A DNA stretch of 64,000 nt, from contig NZ_FNFB01000001.1 of the NCBI RefSeq assembly GCF_900100395.1, positions 620,001-684,000 on the forward strand. Reading direction: 5' to 3'. Position numbers and translations under genes: made by a program. The notes below the pieces were generated by a model, which worked only from the letters and a program-made list of their open reading frames with translations, did no database searches and had not been told where the DNA came from. Of the stretch, positions 18,251 to 28,311 are shown piece after piece. The first letter of the stretch is position 1; every line of letters begins with the position of its first letter. Source of the DNA: Nonomuraea maritima. GTDB lineage: Bacteria > Actinomycetota > Actinomycetes > Streptosporangiales > Streptosporangiaceae.

Positions 18251-18600
18251 GCGGCCACCATGTCCTTGACCTCAGGAAACACCGAGTCTGCGATCGGCCC
18301 GGGAACCGTCTCGCTGATAAGGCGCTCGTGCTCGGGCACCTCCGCCAGCACAGGGGCAGCCTGCAGCTCCGCCAGCGCGAACTGGTCGGAAACCTCACGC
18401 AACACCTGCGACAGCGGCACCCCGAGAGCACCGCAAATGGACGCGAGCAGCTCGGACGAGGCCTCCTTCTGGCCGCGTTCCACCTCTGACAGGTAACCGA
18501 GCGAGACGCGCGCGAGGGTGGACACCTCTCGCAGCGTGCGCCCCTGACGCACGCGCAACCGCCTCAGCACGTCGCCGAGCAGCTGACGCAGCAGAATCAT
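18247..18600 (-). CDS. clgR: ClgR-like Clp protease gene regulator
   Basis: 117 residues, Xre-type helix-turn-helix: [16 protein letters not shown] then [15 protein letters not shown] and [17 protein letters not shown], the ClgR/PopR signature. ATG 18600 is preceded by GGGAGGGAG at 6 bp; longer in-frame extensions (to 18891) lack family similarity and would overlap the cinA stop. The last residues are MVAA. A C-terminal Ala-Ala after a hydrophobic residue is the ClpP-recognised tail seen in streptomycete ClgR and PopR, so the regulator is probably itself a Clp substrate that switches on clp/lon genes when protease capacity falls. Its location after cinA matches the actinobacterial order. Confidence 0.82.
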   Translation of the reverse strand: MILLRQLLGDVLRRLRVRQGRTLREVSTLARVSLGYLSEVERGQKEASSELLASICGALGVPLSQVLREVSDQFALAELQAAPVLAEVPEHERLISETVPGPIADSVFPEVKDMVAA

Positions 18601-18887
18601 CTGTCGCTCCCTCCCCGGCGCGGATGTCTTCACCACGCCCCGCGCGATCGGTTCGTGCCGCACATCGGTCTTCTTCGCTTCGTACATACTCCTCGCCGTC
18701 ATCATGGGGCGACGCGGCCCCTTGACCGCCACTCGTGGTTCGTCACGCGACTCATCAGGCTCGCCTGCCGGGCGCTCGGTGCTTGCAGTTGGCTCACGGA
18801 CCTCACTCACATGCTCCACCGTACCCGCATCGACCGACACGGCGTCAGACCGTGCTTCGCATGTTCGCTGGGGACGTAACACGGTAA

Positions 18888-19379
18888 TCATCCGGAATGT
18901 TCCCCTACGTTAGCCTTCAGCACACCTGCAAGGAGATCGACTACCTCGTCCACGGTCTCTACCCTGATACGTTCACGTGACCCGTCAAGGCTCAATCCCC
19001 GCGACCAGATCCGCCCTCCGGGCCCCGAGACCGCGACGTAGACCGTGCCGACGGGTTTGCCGTCCTGCGGCTCCGGCCCGGCCACACCGGTCACCGCGAG
19101 CCCGTACGTCGCCCCGCACAGCCGTGCCGCCCCTGAGGCCATCGCCGCGGCCACGTCGGGATGCACCGCCCCCTCGCGGTCGAGCAGCTCTCCTGGCACG
19201 CCCAGCACGTCGCGCTTGACGTCCGTCGCGTAAGCGATGACCCCGCCGCGGAACGCCTTCGAGGCCCCCGCCACCGACGTGAAGGCGGCGCCGAGCAGCC
19301 CGCCGGTCAACGACTCGGCCACCGCCACCGTGGCCCCCCGGCCCACCAGCAGCGCCAGCACCCCGGCCACATCAGCCAT
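18888..19379 (-). CDS. CinA C-terminal-domain protein (nicotinamide-nucleotide amidase, PncC-like)
   Basis: 163 residues, the stand-alone CinA C-terminal domain. Conserved pieces are [20 protein letters not shown] near the N-terminus, [30 protein letters not shown] and GTVYVA. It converts nicotinamide mononucleotide to nicotinate mononucleotide in the pyridine-nucleotide salvage cycle. The N-terminal COG1058 domain of full CinA is absent, as usual in actinobacteria. It starts 3 bp after the pgsA stop and is cotranscribed with rimO-pgsA. Confidence 0.9.
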   Translation of the reverse strand: MADVAGVLALLVGRGATVAVAESLTGGLLGAAFTSVAGASKAFRGGVIAYATDVKRDVLGVPGELLDREGAVHPDVAAAMASGAARLCGATYGLAVTGVAGPEPQDGKPVGTVYVAVSGPGGRIWSRGLSLDGSRERIRVETVDEVVDLLAGVLKANVGEHSG

Positions 19380-19382
19380 CGC

Positions 19383-19955
19383 TCACTCCCCTCGTGCCCG
19401 CCTGGCCAGGTGACGCAGTCTCACCGCCCTGACGATGTAGTCGATGCCGGTGCCGACCGTGACCACCACCGTCACCCCCATCACCGCCCACCGGACCTGA
19501 TCGGGCACGAACGGCAGCAGGTAGAGCACGATGGCCGCGATCTGCAGGACCGTCTTGACCTTGCCGCCGTAGCTGGCCGGGATGACGGCGTGCCGCAGCA
19601 GCGCGAACCGCAGCGCCGTGATGCCCACCTCACGGCCGAGGATCACGGCCGTGACCCACCACGGCAGCTCCCCCAGGATCGACAGGCACACCAGGGCGGC
19701 CCCGGTCAGCGCCTTGTCGGCGATCGGATCGGCGATCTTGCCGAAGTCGGTGATCAAGCCGTAACGTCTGGCCAGCTCGCCGTCGAGGTGGTCGGTGATC
19801 GAGGCCACCGCGAACACCGCCAGCGCGGCCAGCCGCCACCCCGTGCCCGGCAGGAAAAGACAGACGACAAAGAAAGGGACGAGCGCCAACCGGAGAACCG
19901 TGAGGACGTTGGCGATGTTCCACGGGCTTACCACGCGGCGCTCGTCCCTTCTCAT
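19383..19955 (-). CDS. pgsA: CDP-diacylglycerol-glycerol-3-phosphate 3-phosphatidyltransferase
   Basis: 190 residues with several membrane helices. The CDP-alcohol phosphotransferase motif DG-X2-AR-X8-G-X3-D-X3-D is complete (Asp58-Gly59, Ala62-Arg63, Gly72, Asp76, Asp80). It makes phosphatidylglycerol phosphate, the precursor of phosphatidylglycerol and cardiolipin, in the cytoplasmic membrane. The ATG overlaps the rimO stop by 4 nt. This position between rimO and cinA is the conserved actinobacterial one, which supports PgsA over the related cardiolipin or phosphatidylinositol synthases. Confidence 0.92.
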   Translation of the reverse strand: MRRDERRVVSPWNIANVLTVLRLALVPFFVVCLFLPGTGWRLAALAVFAVASITDHLDGELARRYGLITDFGKIADPIADKALTGAALVCLSILGELPWWVTAVILGREVGITALRFALLRHAVIPASYGGKVKTVLQIAAIVLYLLPFVPDQVRWAVMGVTVVVTVGTGIDYIVRAVRLRHLARRARGE

Positions 19956-21361
19956 GGACTGGCCTTGATGCGCGCGATCAGGTCAACCCCCTCGGCGTCG
20001 ACCACCACCGCGCGCACGATCTGCCCCCGGACCAGGCCGATGCCCTGAACTGTGACCGAGCCGTCGACCTCGGGCCCCTGGTGAGCGGCCCGGCCCTCGT
20101 AGCCGCCGTCGCCCAGGTCGTCGTCGATCAGCACGTCGACCTCGGTGCCGATGCGCTCTTCCGCCCGCTGAGCGGTCAGCTCCTCGGCGAGTTCGGTGAG
20201 CACGCGCACGCGTTCGTCGATGACCTCCTGCTCGAGCTTGCCCGGCAGGTCGGCCGCCTCGGTGCCGTCCTCGTCGGAGTAGCCGAACACGCCGATGACG
20301 TCGAGCCTGGCCCGCTCCAGGAAGCCGACCAGCTCCGCGAACTCCTCCTCGGTCTCGCCGGGGAAGCCGACGATGAAGTTGGACCGCACGCCCGCCTCGG
20401 GCGCGCGCTCACGGATGGCCTCGAGCAGCCCGAGGAAACGCTCGGGGTCGCCGAACCGGCGCATGCGGCGCAGTACGGTGCCGCTGGCGTGCTGGAAGGA
20501 CAGGTCGAAGTACGGCACGACCCCGTCGGTGGAGGTGAGCACCTCGATCAGGCCAGGGCGCAGCTCGGCCGGCTGGAGGTAGCTGACCCGCACCCGCTCG
20601 ATGCCCTCGACGGCGGCGAGCTCGGGCAGCAGCTTCTCCAGCGCCCGAAGGTCGCCGAGGTCCTTGCCGTAGGAGGTGGAGTTCTCGCTCACCAGGACGA
20701 GCTCGCGCACGCCCCGGTGGGCCAGCCAGTCGGCCTCGGCCAGCAGTTCGTCGGGCCGGCGCGAGACGTAGGAGCCACGGAAGGCCGGGATGGCGCAGAA
20801 CGTGCAGCGCCGGTCGCAGCCGGAGGCGAGCTTGAGCGAGGCCACGGGGCTCTCGTCGAGCCGCTTGCGCAGCACGCGCGGCCCGCTCGCGGGCGCGAGG
20901 CCCTCGGGCAGGTCTCCGTGGCCGGGGATGTTGGTCTTGGGCGCGGCGGCCCGGTCGACCGGTGAGATGGGCAGCAGGGCGCGCCGGTCACGAGGCGTGT
21001 GCGGCGTGAGCGACCGGCCGGCGAGCACGTCGTCGAGACGCGCGCCGATGTCGGTGTAGTCGTCGAAGGAGATGACCGCGCTGGCCTCCGGCAGAGCCTC
21101 GGCGAGCTCGTTGCCGTAGCGCTCGGCCATGCAGCCCGCGGCCACCACCTTCGCGCCCGAGTCGGCGGCGGCGAGGAGCGTGTCGATGGAGTCTTTCTTG
21201 GCCGAGTCGATGAAGCCACACGTGTTGACGACGACGACGTCGGGGGCGTCGTCGCCCAGCTGCCAGCCGGCAGCCTCGAGTCGCGCGGCCAACTCCTCGG
21301 AGTCGACCTCGTTGCGTGCGCAGCCCAGAGTGATCAGCGATGCGGTACGGCGGGATGACAT
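19952..21361 (-). CDS. rimO: Ribosomal protein S12 methylthiotransferase RimO
   Basis: 469 residues, full length. The N-terminal methylthiotransferase domain has cluster cysteines Cys14, Cys48 and Cys77; the radical-SAM motif is CDRRCTFC (Cys182, 186, 189); the C-terminal TRAM domain ends with [14 protein letters not shown] sequence. It adds a methylthio group to the conserved Asp of S12. The ATG at 21361 was chosen; an in-frame GTG three codons upstream (21370) is equally possible, and neither has a clear ribosome site. It heads the rimO-pgsA-cinA unit, 70 bp after the RodZ-like gene. Confidence 0.93.
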   Translation of the reverse strand: MSSRRTASLITLGCARNEVDSEELAARLEAAGWQLGDDAPDVVVVNTCGFIDSAKKDSIDTLLAAADSGAKVVAAGCMAERYGNELAEALPEASAVISFDDYTDIGARLDDVLAGRSLTPHTPRDRRALLPISPVDRAAAPKTNIPGHGDLPEGLAPASGPRVLRKRLDESPVASLKLASGCDRRCTFCAIPAFRGSYVSRRPDELLAEADWLAHRGVRELVLVSENSTSYGKDLGDLRALEKLLPELAAVEGIERVRVSYLQPAELRPGLIEVLTSTDGVVPYFDLSFQHASGTVLRRMRRFGDPERFLGLLEAIRERAPEAGVRSNFIVGFPGETEEEFAELVGFLERARLDVIGVFGYSDEDGTEAADLPGKLEQEVIDERVRVLTELAEELTAQRAEERIGTEVDVLIDDDLGDGGYEGRAAHQGPEVDGSVTVQGIGLVRGQIVRAVVVDAEGVDLIARIKASP

Positions 21362-21431
21362 GGTGAACACTACGGTATCGGGAGTTGGCCACCACCCGAT
21401 GCACGGGTTCCCCAGCAGAAGCCCTGGTGAT

Positions 21432-22193
21432 CTACCTCGACTGCGGTTTCGGCGGCCCGAACGAGCGCCGCACCACCTGTCCCGCCGGGCCCAACCCGGT
21501 GACCCGCTTGCCGTTGACGTGCACCGTAATGGCCCCGGCGTCGGCGATCAGCACGTCGACCCGGTTGGCCGCGCGCCATGTGGACGTCTTGCCGGCCTTG
21601 AGTGTCCCGGCGAACAACTTGCGTCCCTTGGCGTCGTGCACGTTCACGTACGACGAACGCTTGGCCTTCATCCGCACGGTCACCACGTTCTTGCCGGACA
21701 GCACCGTCGGTTTCGGCCGCGGGCTCTCCGTGATCGGGGTGTTCGGCGGGACGCTCGGCCGGGCCGAGGCCGCGTGCATGTCGCCCGTACGCACCTGGTC
21801 GCCGGCGCCGCCCAGCACCCGCAGGATGCCGAAGACCACCGCGACGGCCAGCGCCACCCCGAGCGCCATCGACCAGTTGGGCCCGCGCCGCTCCGGCAGA
21901 TGGATCTGGCGGTCGGTCTGGAACACGGCCGAGGCCCGCATCGGCCTCGGCGCGCCGCCGTGGTGCTGGTCGAACTGGTGGACCGTGGCGTCGGGGTCGA
22001 GCCCCACCGCCTTGGCCACCGCCCTGAGGTGCCCCCTCGCGTAGAAGGGACCCCCGCACTGCCCGTAGTCGTCCTGTTCCAGCGCCTGGACGATCGACTC
22101 ACGGACCCTCGTGGCCGCACTGACCTGCGCGACCGTCAGACCTGCTGCCTGCCTGGCCGCCGACAGCATGGCCCCGATGCTCTGCTCCTGCAC
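21432..22193 (-). CDS. RodZ-like protein: helix-turn-helix, one membrane segment, DUF4115
   Basis: 253 residues. The N-terminal HTH_25 domain (residues 1-70: [39 protein letters not shown]) is followed by a single membrane helix near residues 108-126 ([19 protein letters not shown]), a Pro/Thr-rich linker, and a C-terminal DUF4115 beta domain ([19 protein letters not shown]). This is the RodZ layout: a cytoplasmic HTH that binds cytoskeleton or DNA and an outside domain. GTG start. The place between ftsK and rimO is conserved in actinobacteria. Its role in cell shape or sporulation septation is inferred from the family. Confidence 0.85.
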   Translation of the reverse strand: MQEQSIGAMLSAARQAAGLTVAQVSAATRVRESIVQALEQDDYGQCGGPFYARGHLRAVAKAVGLDPDATVHQFDQHHGGAPRPMRASAVFQTDRQIHLPERRGPNWSMALGVALAVAVVFGILRVLGGAGDQVRTGDMHAASARPSVPPNTPITESPRPKPTVLSGKNVVTVRMKAKRSSYVNVHDAKGRKLFAGTLKAGKTSTWRAANRVDVLIADAGAITVHVNGKRVTGLGPAGQVVRRSFGPPKPQSR

Positions 22194-22273
22194 GCGAACC
22201 GCCCCCCACCACCGACTACTCTTCGTGGTGAGACATATTCAACCAGTTATCGTCGTGCAAGCACGCATTGGGG

Positions 22274-24778
22274 TCATTCGCCACGCAGATCGGCCAGCAA
22301 ACCCGGGAGGTCGTCGGGCTTCACGAGCACCTCGCGCGCCTTGGAGCCCTCGCTCGGGCCCACGACACTGCGGCTCTCGAGCAGGTCCATCAGCCGCCCC
22401 GCCTTGGCGAAGCCGACCCGGAGCTTGCGCTGCAGCATCGACGTCGAGCCGAACTGCGTGGTCACGATGAGCTCGGCCGCCTGGATGAGCAGGTCGAGGT
22501 CGTCGCCGATGTCCTCGTCGATCTCCCGCTTGACCGGCGCGGCCGCCACGTCGTCGCGGTACTCGGCCTGCATCTGCGTCTTGCAGTGCGTGACGATCTC
22601 GGCGATCTCCTTCTCGGAGACGAACGCGTTCTGGATGCGGATCGGCTTGCTCGCGCCCATCGGCAGGAACAGCGCGTCGCCCTGGCCGACGAGCTTGTCG
22701 GCGCCCGGCTGGTCGAGGATGACCCGCGAGTCGGTGAGCGAGGACACCGCGAACGCCAGCCGCGACGGCACGTTGGCCTTGATGAGACCGGTGACCACGT
22801 CGACCGACGGCCGCTGGGTCGCGATCACCAGGTGGATGCCGGCCGCGCGGGCGAGCTGCGTGATGCGCACGATCGAGTCTTCGACGTCGCGCGGGGCCAC
22901 CATCATGAGGTCGGCCAGCTCGTCCACGATCACCAGCAGGTACGGGTACGGCTGGTAGACCCGCTCGCTGCCGGGCGGCGGCTGCAGCTTGCCCGCCCGC
23001 ACGGCCTTGTTGAACTCGTCGACGTGCCGGAACCCTGAGGCGGCCAGGTCGTCGTAGCGGCGGTCCATCTCGCCCACGACCCATTCGAGGGCCTCGGCGG
23101 CCTTCTTCGGGTTCGTGATGATCGGCGTGATGAGGTGGGGGATGCCCTCGTACACGCTGAGCTCGACCCGCTTGGGGTCGACCAGCACCATGCGCACCTC
23201 GTCGGGCGTGGCCCGCATGAGGATGCTGGTGATCAGGCCGTTGACGCAGACCGACTTACCTGCGCCGGTCGCGCCCGCGATGAGCAGGTGGGGCATCTTG
23301 GCGAGGTTCGCCACGATCGTGCGGCCCTCGACGTCCTTGCCCAGGCCGACGATCATGGGGTGCTGGTCGGCCTGCGCCACCTGGGCGCGCAGCACGTCGC
23401 CGAGGGCCACCAGGTCCTTGTCGGCGTTGGGGATCTCGACGCCGATGGCCGACTTGCCGGGGATCGGCGACAAAATCCGCACGTCGGCCGACTTGACGGC
23501 GTACGCGATGTTCTTGGTGAGCGCGGTGACCTTCTCGACCTTGACCGCCGGCCCGAGCTCGATCTCATAGCGGGTCACCGTCGGGCCCCGGGTGAACCCG
23601 ATCACCTGCGCGTCGATCGAGAACTGCTCCAGCACGCTCGTCAGCGCGTTGACCACCGTCGTGTTGGCCTTGGTCTGCGGCTTGGGCGCCGTACCCGGCT
23701 TGAGGAACTGCAGGTCGGGCAGCGCGTACGGACCCGCCTGCGACGACAGCACGAGCTGCTCCACCTTGCGCGGCGCGGGCGTCGGCAGCGGCGGCTCCGG
23801 CTTACGTTCCGCCTCGGCGGCCGGGGCCTCGTCCTCGGTCAGGCCGGGCACGATCTCGGGCGAGTGCTCGCGCCGCTCCTTGTCGGCCAGGACGGGGCTG
23901 TCGTACGGCTTGACGATCTCGACGCCGTCGCCGTCGGTTTCCTTCTTCGTCCTGGTGCGCTTCTTGACCGGCGCCTTCGGCCGGGAATCCTCGGCGTGCC
24001 GTTCGAACAGCAGGTGACGCAGCTCGCCGAGCCGCTCGGGAATGCGGTGCACGGGCGTCGCGGTGATCACCAGCACGCCGAACCCGGACAGGAGCAGCAG
24101 CAGCGGGATCGTGATCCACGACGGCAGGATGCTCATCGGCGGGGCCGAGACGATGAAGCCGACCATGCCACCGGCCGCCGACACCTTGTCCATGCCCTGC
24201 CCCGCGCCCGCCGGGTAGGGAGTGCCGTTGGACACGTGGATGACGCCGAGCACGCCGATCAGCAGCGCCGCCCACCCGATCACCATCCGGCCGGTGTCGG
24301 CGTTCTGGTCGGGGTGGCGCAGGTAGCGCCAGGCCAGCAGCCCGAGCAGCAGCGGGACCGCCCAGGCCAGCGACCCGAACACGCCGCGCGCGGTCGCGTC
24401 GACCACACCGGCCACCGCGCCGCCGGAGTCGCGCCATGTCATGGCCGCGAGCACGATCGCCGCCGCCAGCACGGTCAGCCCCACGCCGTCGCGGCGGAGC
24501 GCCGGGTCGAGCTCGCGGGCGTTCTTGCCCACCGCGCGCGCGGCGCCGCCGATGCCGTTGGCGAGCAGCATCCACAGTCCGACGATCAACTTGCCGACCA
24601 TGGTGAGGACCCAGCTGATCGGGTCCTGGTGGGTCACCGGCGGCTTGCGGCCGGAGGCGGACGACTTCGTCCTGGGGCGTCCCGCCGACGTGGCCCCGCG
24701 CTTGGCAGGGGTCGAGCGTGACGAGGTCGACCGCTTCGCCGGCCCCTTCGATGCGCTTTTCGGCGTACGGGTGGCCAT
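22274..24778 (-). CDS. ftsK: DNA translocase FtsK/SpoIIIE
   Basis: 834 residues. The basic Ser/Lys/Arg-rich N-terminus is followed by four or so membrane segments (residues 75-250), an acidic/basic linker, the FtsK alpha/beta motor with Walker A GATGAGKSVCVNGL near residue 500 and Walker B VDELADLMM, and a C-terminal gamma winged helix (from about 765, with STSMLQRKLRVGFAKAGRLM) that reads the polar KOPS-type signals. It pumps chromosomes through closing septa during division and sporulation. ATG 24778; the divergent SpoIIE-type gene starts 160 bp away, so both promoters lie in that gap. Confidence 0.95.
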   Translation of the reverse strand: MATRTPKSASKGPAKRSTSSRSTPAKRGATSAGRPRTKSSASGRKPPVTHQDPISWVLTMVGKLIVGLWMLLANGIGGAARAVGKNARELDPALRRDGVGLTVLAAAIVLAAMTWRDSGGAVAGVVDATARGVFGSLAWAVPLLLGLLAWRYLRHPDQNADTGRMVIGWAALLIGVLGVIHVSNGTPYPAGAGQGMDKVSAAGGMVGFIVSAPPMSILPSWITIPLLLLLSGFGVLVITATPVHRIPERLGELRHLLFERHAEDSRPKAPVKKRTRTKKETDGDGVEIVKPYDSPVLADKERREHSPEIVPGLTEDEAPAAEAERKPEPPLPTPAPRKVEQLVLSSQAGPYALPDLQFLKPGTAPKPQTKANTTVVNALTSVLEQFSIDAQVIGFTRGPTVTRYEIELGPAVKVEKVTALTKNIAYAVKSADVRILSPIPGKSAIGVEIPNADKDLVALGDVLRAQVAQADQHPMIVGLGKDVEGRTIVANLAKMPHLLIAGATGAGKSVCVNGLITSILMRATPDEVRMVLVDPKRVELSVYEGIPHLITPIITNPKKAAEALEWVVGEMDRRYDDLAASGFRHVDEFNKAVRAGKLQPPPGSERVYQPYPYLLVIVDELADLMMVAPRDVEDSIVRITQLARAAGIHLVIATQRPSVDVVTGLIKANVPSRLAFAVSSLTDSRVILDQPGADKLVGQGDALFLPMGASKPIRIQNAFVSEKEIAEIVTHCKTQMQAEYRDDVAAAPVKREIDEDIGDDLDLLIQAAELIVTTQFGSTSMLQRKLRVGFAKAGRLMDLLESRSVVGPSEGSKAREVLVKPDDLPGLLADLRGE

Positions 24779-24938
24779 GATGCCAAAGGTACGCCGGAGA
24801 CACCGCCGTACGCGCGTAGGCTCGCCGGTGCGGGCGTCCCGAATGGCTCGTTCCCTGGTTCCCCCCGCCCCCGCGGCTCATGTCTGCCACTCTGAGAGTG
24901 ACCGAACCACCACATCGAGTGATGTACCAGGACTCAGA

Positions 24939-27386
24939 GTGGACACGACCCGGGTATCGAGCACGGCGTTCGACGGCACGGCCCACGCACCGGCGCACGC
25001 ACGCAAGTTCGTCCGCCAGGTGCTCGGCGAATGGCGGCTGAGCCAGCTGGCCGAGGACGCCGTCCTGCTGACGAGCGAGCTGGTCACCAACGCCGTCGTG
25101 CACGCCGGCACCGGCGTCGAGCTGACCTGCCGTCTCGACGTGGACGCCGTGCCGCCGACGCTGGAGATCGAGGTCGGCGACCACCACCCCGCGCGCACGC
25201 TGCCGAAGGCCGCGCCCGTCCTCTCCTCGGACGGGCCGCCTTCGACGTCAGGGCGGGGGCTCGCACTCGCCGCGCTGCTGGCCGACGCCTGGGGCGTCAC
25301 CTACACCAAGACCACCAAACGGGTCTGGGTGCGCATGGAGCTCGGCGAGGGCGGCGAACCCCACGAGGCCGTCCCCGCCGCCGTCCCGGTCGAACCGCTG
25401 GAGGGCCTGCGGGTCGGGGTGATCGTCGTCAGCCCCGACGGGGTGGTGGAGTCGTGGAACTCCGAGGCCGAGCAGCTGCTCGGCCACCCTGCCGAGCAGG
25501 CCGTCGGACGGGCGCTGAAGGAGCTCGTGGCCTGGCGCGGCCACGGCCCGTACGCGCTGTCGCTGACCGACACGCTCGGCCTCGGCCGCTGGCGCGGCGA
25601 GGTGCGCATGCGCCGCCCCGACGGGCGGCTGGTGCCCGTGTACGTCTCCCACCTGCGCAGCCAGGGCCATGGCGGCGTGCGCCGGGCCATCTGGATGGTC
25701 GTGGCCCGTGAGCACCGCTACGTCCTGACGCCGCCGGCCGCACCGATGCGGCACGAGGCGGGCCGGCGGGTCAAGGAACTGCTCGACCGCGACATGCCGT
25801 TCGCCGAGCTGTTGGACACGATCGCCCGGATCGTCCAGGTGTCCAGTGGCGGCGACGCCGCGTACGTGCTGCTGGCCTCGGAGGGCGGCGGGCGGTTCGG
25901 CGTGGCGGCGGGCGCGGGCGCGGCGAGGGGGCTGGTGGGTGTGCCGGCCACCGGCGTGCTCGGCGCCGACCGTACGACGCCCGCGGTCGTCGACGACCTG
26001 CTGGCGAGTGACGTCGAGCTGGCCGAGCTGCTGCGCGCCCGGTCACTGGCCTGCGCGCCGCTGGTGGTGACCGGCGAGGTGATCGGCTTCCTCGTGGTGA
26101 CCGCCGCCCAGGCCGGACGGTTCGACGAGGAGCTCACGGTCAGCCTTCGCCACGTCGCCGAGCAGGTGGCCGTGCCGCTGCAGCGCGAGCGGCTGGCCGA
26201 GCAGGACCGCGCGCACCGGGGCCGGCTGTCGTTCCTGGCCGAGGCCGGCGAGCTGCTCGCGGGCGTGCACGACGAGGAACTCATCGCGGCGCTGACCGCG
26301 CAGCTCGTCGTACCGAAGATCGCGCGGTGGGCGGCGGTCTACCTAACCGATCTGACCGGGATGACCAGGCTCGCCCACGTCTGGCACAGCGAGGAGTGCA
26401 ACAACGCCGAGCTGCGCGGTTCGCTGCCTGCCATCCCGCGCACCGCGCTCAGCGAGGTGAGCTGGCCGGTCGGCCCCGAGACCGTGCTGTCCTTCCCGCT
26501 GCTGACCCAGGGCAGGTCGTACGGCGCGCTCGTGATCGGCCGCGCGGAGCAGGCGCTGCCGCTGGAACTGGCCGACCTGCTCGCCGACCTGTGCCGCCTG
26601 GTGGCGCTCAACCTGCACACCGCCATGCTGTACACGCGCCAGGCCACCACGTCGCGGGTGCTGCAGCGGAGCCTGCTGCCGATGCGCGTGGCCCCGATGC
26701 CGGGCCTGGAGTCGGCGGTCGTCTACGAACCCGCCGGTGAGGGCGCGGACGTCGGCGGCGACTTCTACGACCTGTTCACGGTCGGCGACCACTGGTGCTT
26801 CGCGCTGGGCGACGTCTGTGGCAGCGGGCCCGAGGCGGCGGCGGTCACGGGCCTCGCCCGCCACGCCGTACGCCTGCTGGCCAAGGAGAACTACACGGTC
26901 GCCGACATCCTCGACCGGCTCAACCAGGCGCTGCTGGAGGAGGGCGACGACGACCGGTTCCTCAGCCTGCTGTGCGGGGAGCTGACGCCGTTGCCGCAGG
27001 GCGGAGCGCTGTGCACGGTCGCCTCGGCCGGCCACCCGCCGCCCCTGCTGCGGCGGGCGGACGGCCGGGTCGAGACCGTGGCCTCGCCGCAACTGCTGCT
27101 CGGCATCGAGACCGGCGCCCGCTTCTACGTCGAGACGTTCGAGATGGCGCAGGACGACGTGCTGTTGTGCGTCACCGACGGGGTGACCGAGCGGCGCGAC
27201 GGCGACCGGCTGCTCGACGACGGCGACGGGCTCGCGCGGCTGCTGTCCGGCTGCGAGGGGTTGAGCGCCCACGCGGTGGCCGAACGGGTGCGGCAGGCGG
27301 TCGAGATGTTCGCCGACGAGCCGTCGCAGGACGACGTGGCCCTCCTGGTGATCAAGGCCTCCGCCGCCCTGCGCCAGGTCAGATGA
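24939..27386 (+). CDS. Multi-sensor SpoIIE-family PP2C phosphatase with anti-sigma-like kinase domain
   Basis: 815 residues. Domains in order: HATPase_c_2 of the RsbW type (about 1-130, with LLTSELVTNAVVHA), PAS (145-250, VESWNSEAEQLLGHP), a GAF-like region (265-420), a second GAF-like region (430-570) and a PP2C/SpoIIE phosphatase (600-810, with EGADVGGDFYDLF, ALGDVCGSG, SAGHPPPLLRR and TDGVTERRDGDRL). The metal-binding aspartates are present. Such proteins reset partner-switching sigma-factor circuits by dephosphorylating anti-anti-sigma factors. The GTG start has AGGA upstream; the in-frame ATG far upstream overlaps ftsK. Its stop overlaps the convergent aldose epimerase gene by 8 nt. No partner sigma or STAS gene is in the window. 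Confidence 0.88.
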   Translation: MDTTRVSSTAFDGTAHAPAHARKFVRQVLGEWRLSQLAEDAVLLTSELVTNAVVHAGTGVELTCRLDVDAVPPTLEIEVGDHHPARTLPKAAPVLSSDGPPSTSGRGLALAALLADAWGVTYTKTTKRVWVRMELGEGGEPHEAVPAAVPVEPLEGLRVGVIVVSPDGVVESWNSEAEQLLGHPAEQAVGRALKELVAWRGHGPYALSLTDTLGLGRWRGEVRMRRPDGRLVPVYVSHLRSQGHGGVRRAIWMVVAREHRYVLTPPAAPMRHEAGRRVKELLDRDMPFAELLDTIARIVQVSSGGDAAYVLLASEGGGRFGVAAGAGAARGLVGVPATGVLGADRTTPAVVDDLLASDVELAELLRARSLACAPLVVTGEVIGFLVVTAAQAGRFDEELTVSLRHVAEQVAVPLQRERLAEQDRAHRGRLSFLAEAGELLAGVHDEELIAALTAQLVVPKIARWAAVYLTDLTGMTRLAHVWHSEECNNAELRGSLPAIPRTALSEVSWPVGPETVLSFPLLTQGRSYGALVIGRAEQALPLELADLLADLCRLVALNLHTAMLYTRQATTSRVLQRSLLPMRVAPMPGLESAVVYEPAGEGADVGGDFYDLFTVGDHWCFALGDVCGSGPEAAAVTGLARHAVRLLAKENYTVADILDRLNQALLEEGDDDRFLSLLCGELTPLPQGGALCTVASAGHPPPLLRRADGRVETVASPQLLLGIETGARFYVETFEMAQDDVLLCVTDGVTERRDGDRLLDDGDGLARLLSGCEGLSAHAVAERVRQAVEMFADEPSQDDVALLVIKASAALRQVR

Positions 27387-28311
27387 ACCGGTACGACGTC
27401 GTGGAGGTGCGCCGCTCCCCCGGCCGCAGCACGGTCGAGGGGAACTCGGGCCGGTTGGGCGAGTCGGGGAAGTGCTGGGTCTCCAGGCACAGCCCGGCGA
27501 ACGGCCCGTACGGCGTGGCGGCCGCGTCGAGCATGGAGCCGGTGTAGAACTGCACGCCGGGCTCGGTGGTGGTGACCTCCATGGTCAGGCCGCCGGCGGT
27601 CACCGTGGCGCCGCCGTCGAGCACGAAGCAGTGGTCGTAGGCGCCGCCGTTGCGCTCGCCCACGACGTGCGGCTCGGTGAAGTCGAACGGCGTGCCCTTC
27701 ACGGGGGCGAGCTCGCCCGTGGGGATCTTGTCGTCGTCCACCGGCAGGTAGTGCGGGGCGTCCATGCGGACGACGTGGTCGAGGACGTCGCCCTCGCCCT
27801 TGAGGTTGAAGTAGGAGTGGTTGGTCAGGTTGACCACGGTCGGCGCGTCGGTCTCGACGGCGTAGTCGATGCGCAGCGCGTCGTCGGCGAGCGTGTACGT
27901 GACCGACGCGGTCAGCGTGCCGGGGTAGCCCTGGTCGCCGTCGGGGCTGGTGAGGGTGAGCGTCACCGAGTCGTCGGAGCGGGCGGCGATCGTCCACACC
28001 TTGCTGTCGAAGCCCTCGGTGCCGCCGTGCAGGCTGTTGGGGCCGTTGTTGACCGGCAGGCGGTACTCGACGCCGTCGAGGACGAACCTGCCGCCCGCGA
28101 TGCGGTTGCCGTAGCGGCCGACGACGGCGCCGAAGTAGCGGCTGCGGGTCAGGTAGTCGTCCAGCGTGTCGAGTCCGAGCACGACGTCGACCCCCGACAC
28201 CTCGAGCGAGCGTACGACGGCGCCGTAGGTGAGCACCTCGGCGCGCAGCCGTCCCGAGGACAGCTCGACGCACTCGACCTGGTGGCCGGACGGCAACGTT
28301 CCGAAAATCAT
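27379..28311 (-). CDS. Aldose 1-epimerase (GalM family)
   Basis: 310 residues. The catalytic region is recognisable: GRYGNRIAGGRF, NNGPNSLHGG (His), NLTNHSYFNL (second catalytic His) and CLETQHFPDSPN (Glu as base). The enzyme interconverts the alpha and beta anomers of hexoses and related sugars. The ATG overlaps the stop of the LacI gene (ATGA), so they form one operon. In this cluster it could equilibrate the uronic acid anomers before uronate dehydrogenase, but galactose or arabinose cannot be excluded. Confidence 0.9.
   Translation of the reverse strand: MIFGTLPSGHQVECVELSSGRLRAEVLTYGAVVRSLEVSGVDVVLGLDTLDDYLTRSRYFGAVVGRYGNRIAGGRFVLDGVEYRLPVNNGPNSLHGGTEGFDSKVWTIAARSDDSVTLTLTSPDGDQGYPGTLTASVTYTLADDALRIDYAVETDAPTVVNLTNHSYFNLKGEGDVLDHVVRMDAPHYLPVDDDKIPTGELAPVKGTPFDFTEPHVVGERNGGAYDHCFVLDGGATVTAGGLTMEVTTTEPGVQFYTGSMLDAAATPYGPFAGLCLETQHFPDSPNRPEFPSTVLRPGERRTSTTSYRFI

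Noticed and set aside
18601..18891. A 97-residue N-terminal extension of the ClgR-like protein
   Set aside because: It has no family similarity, overlaps the end of cinA, and the ATG at 18600 has an excellent ribosome site.
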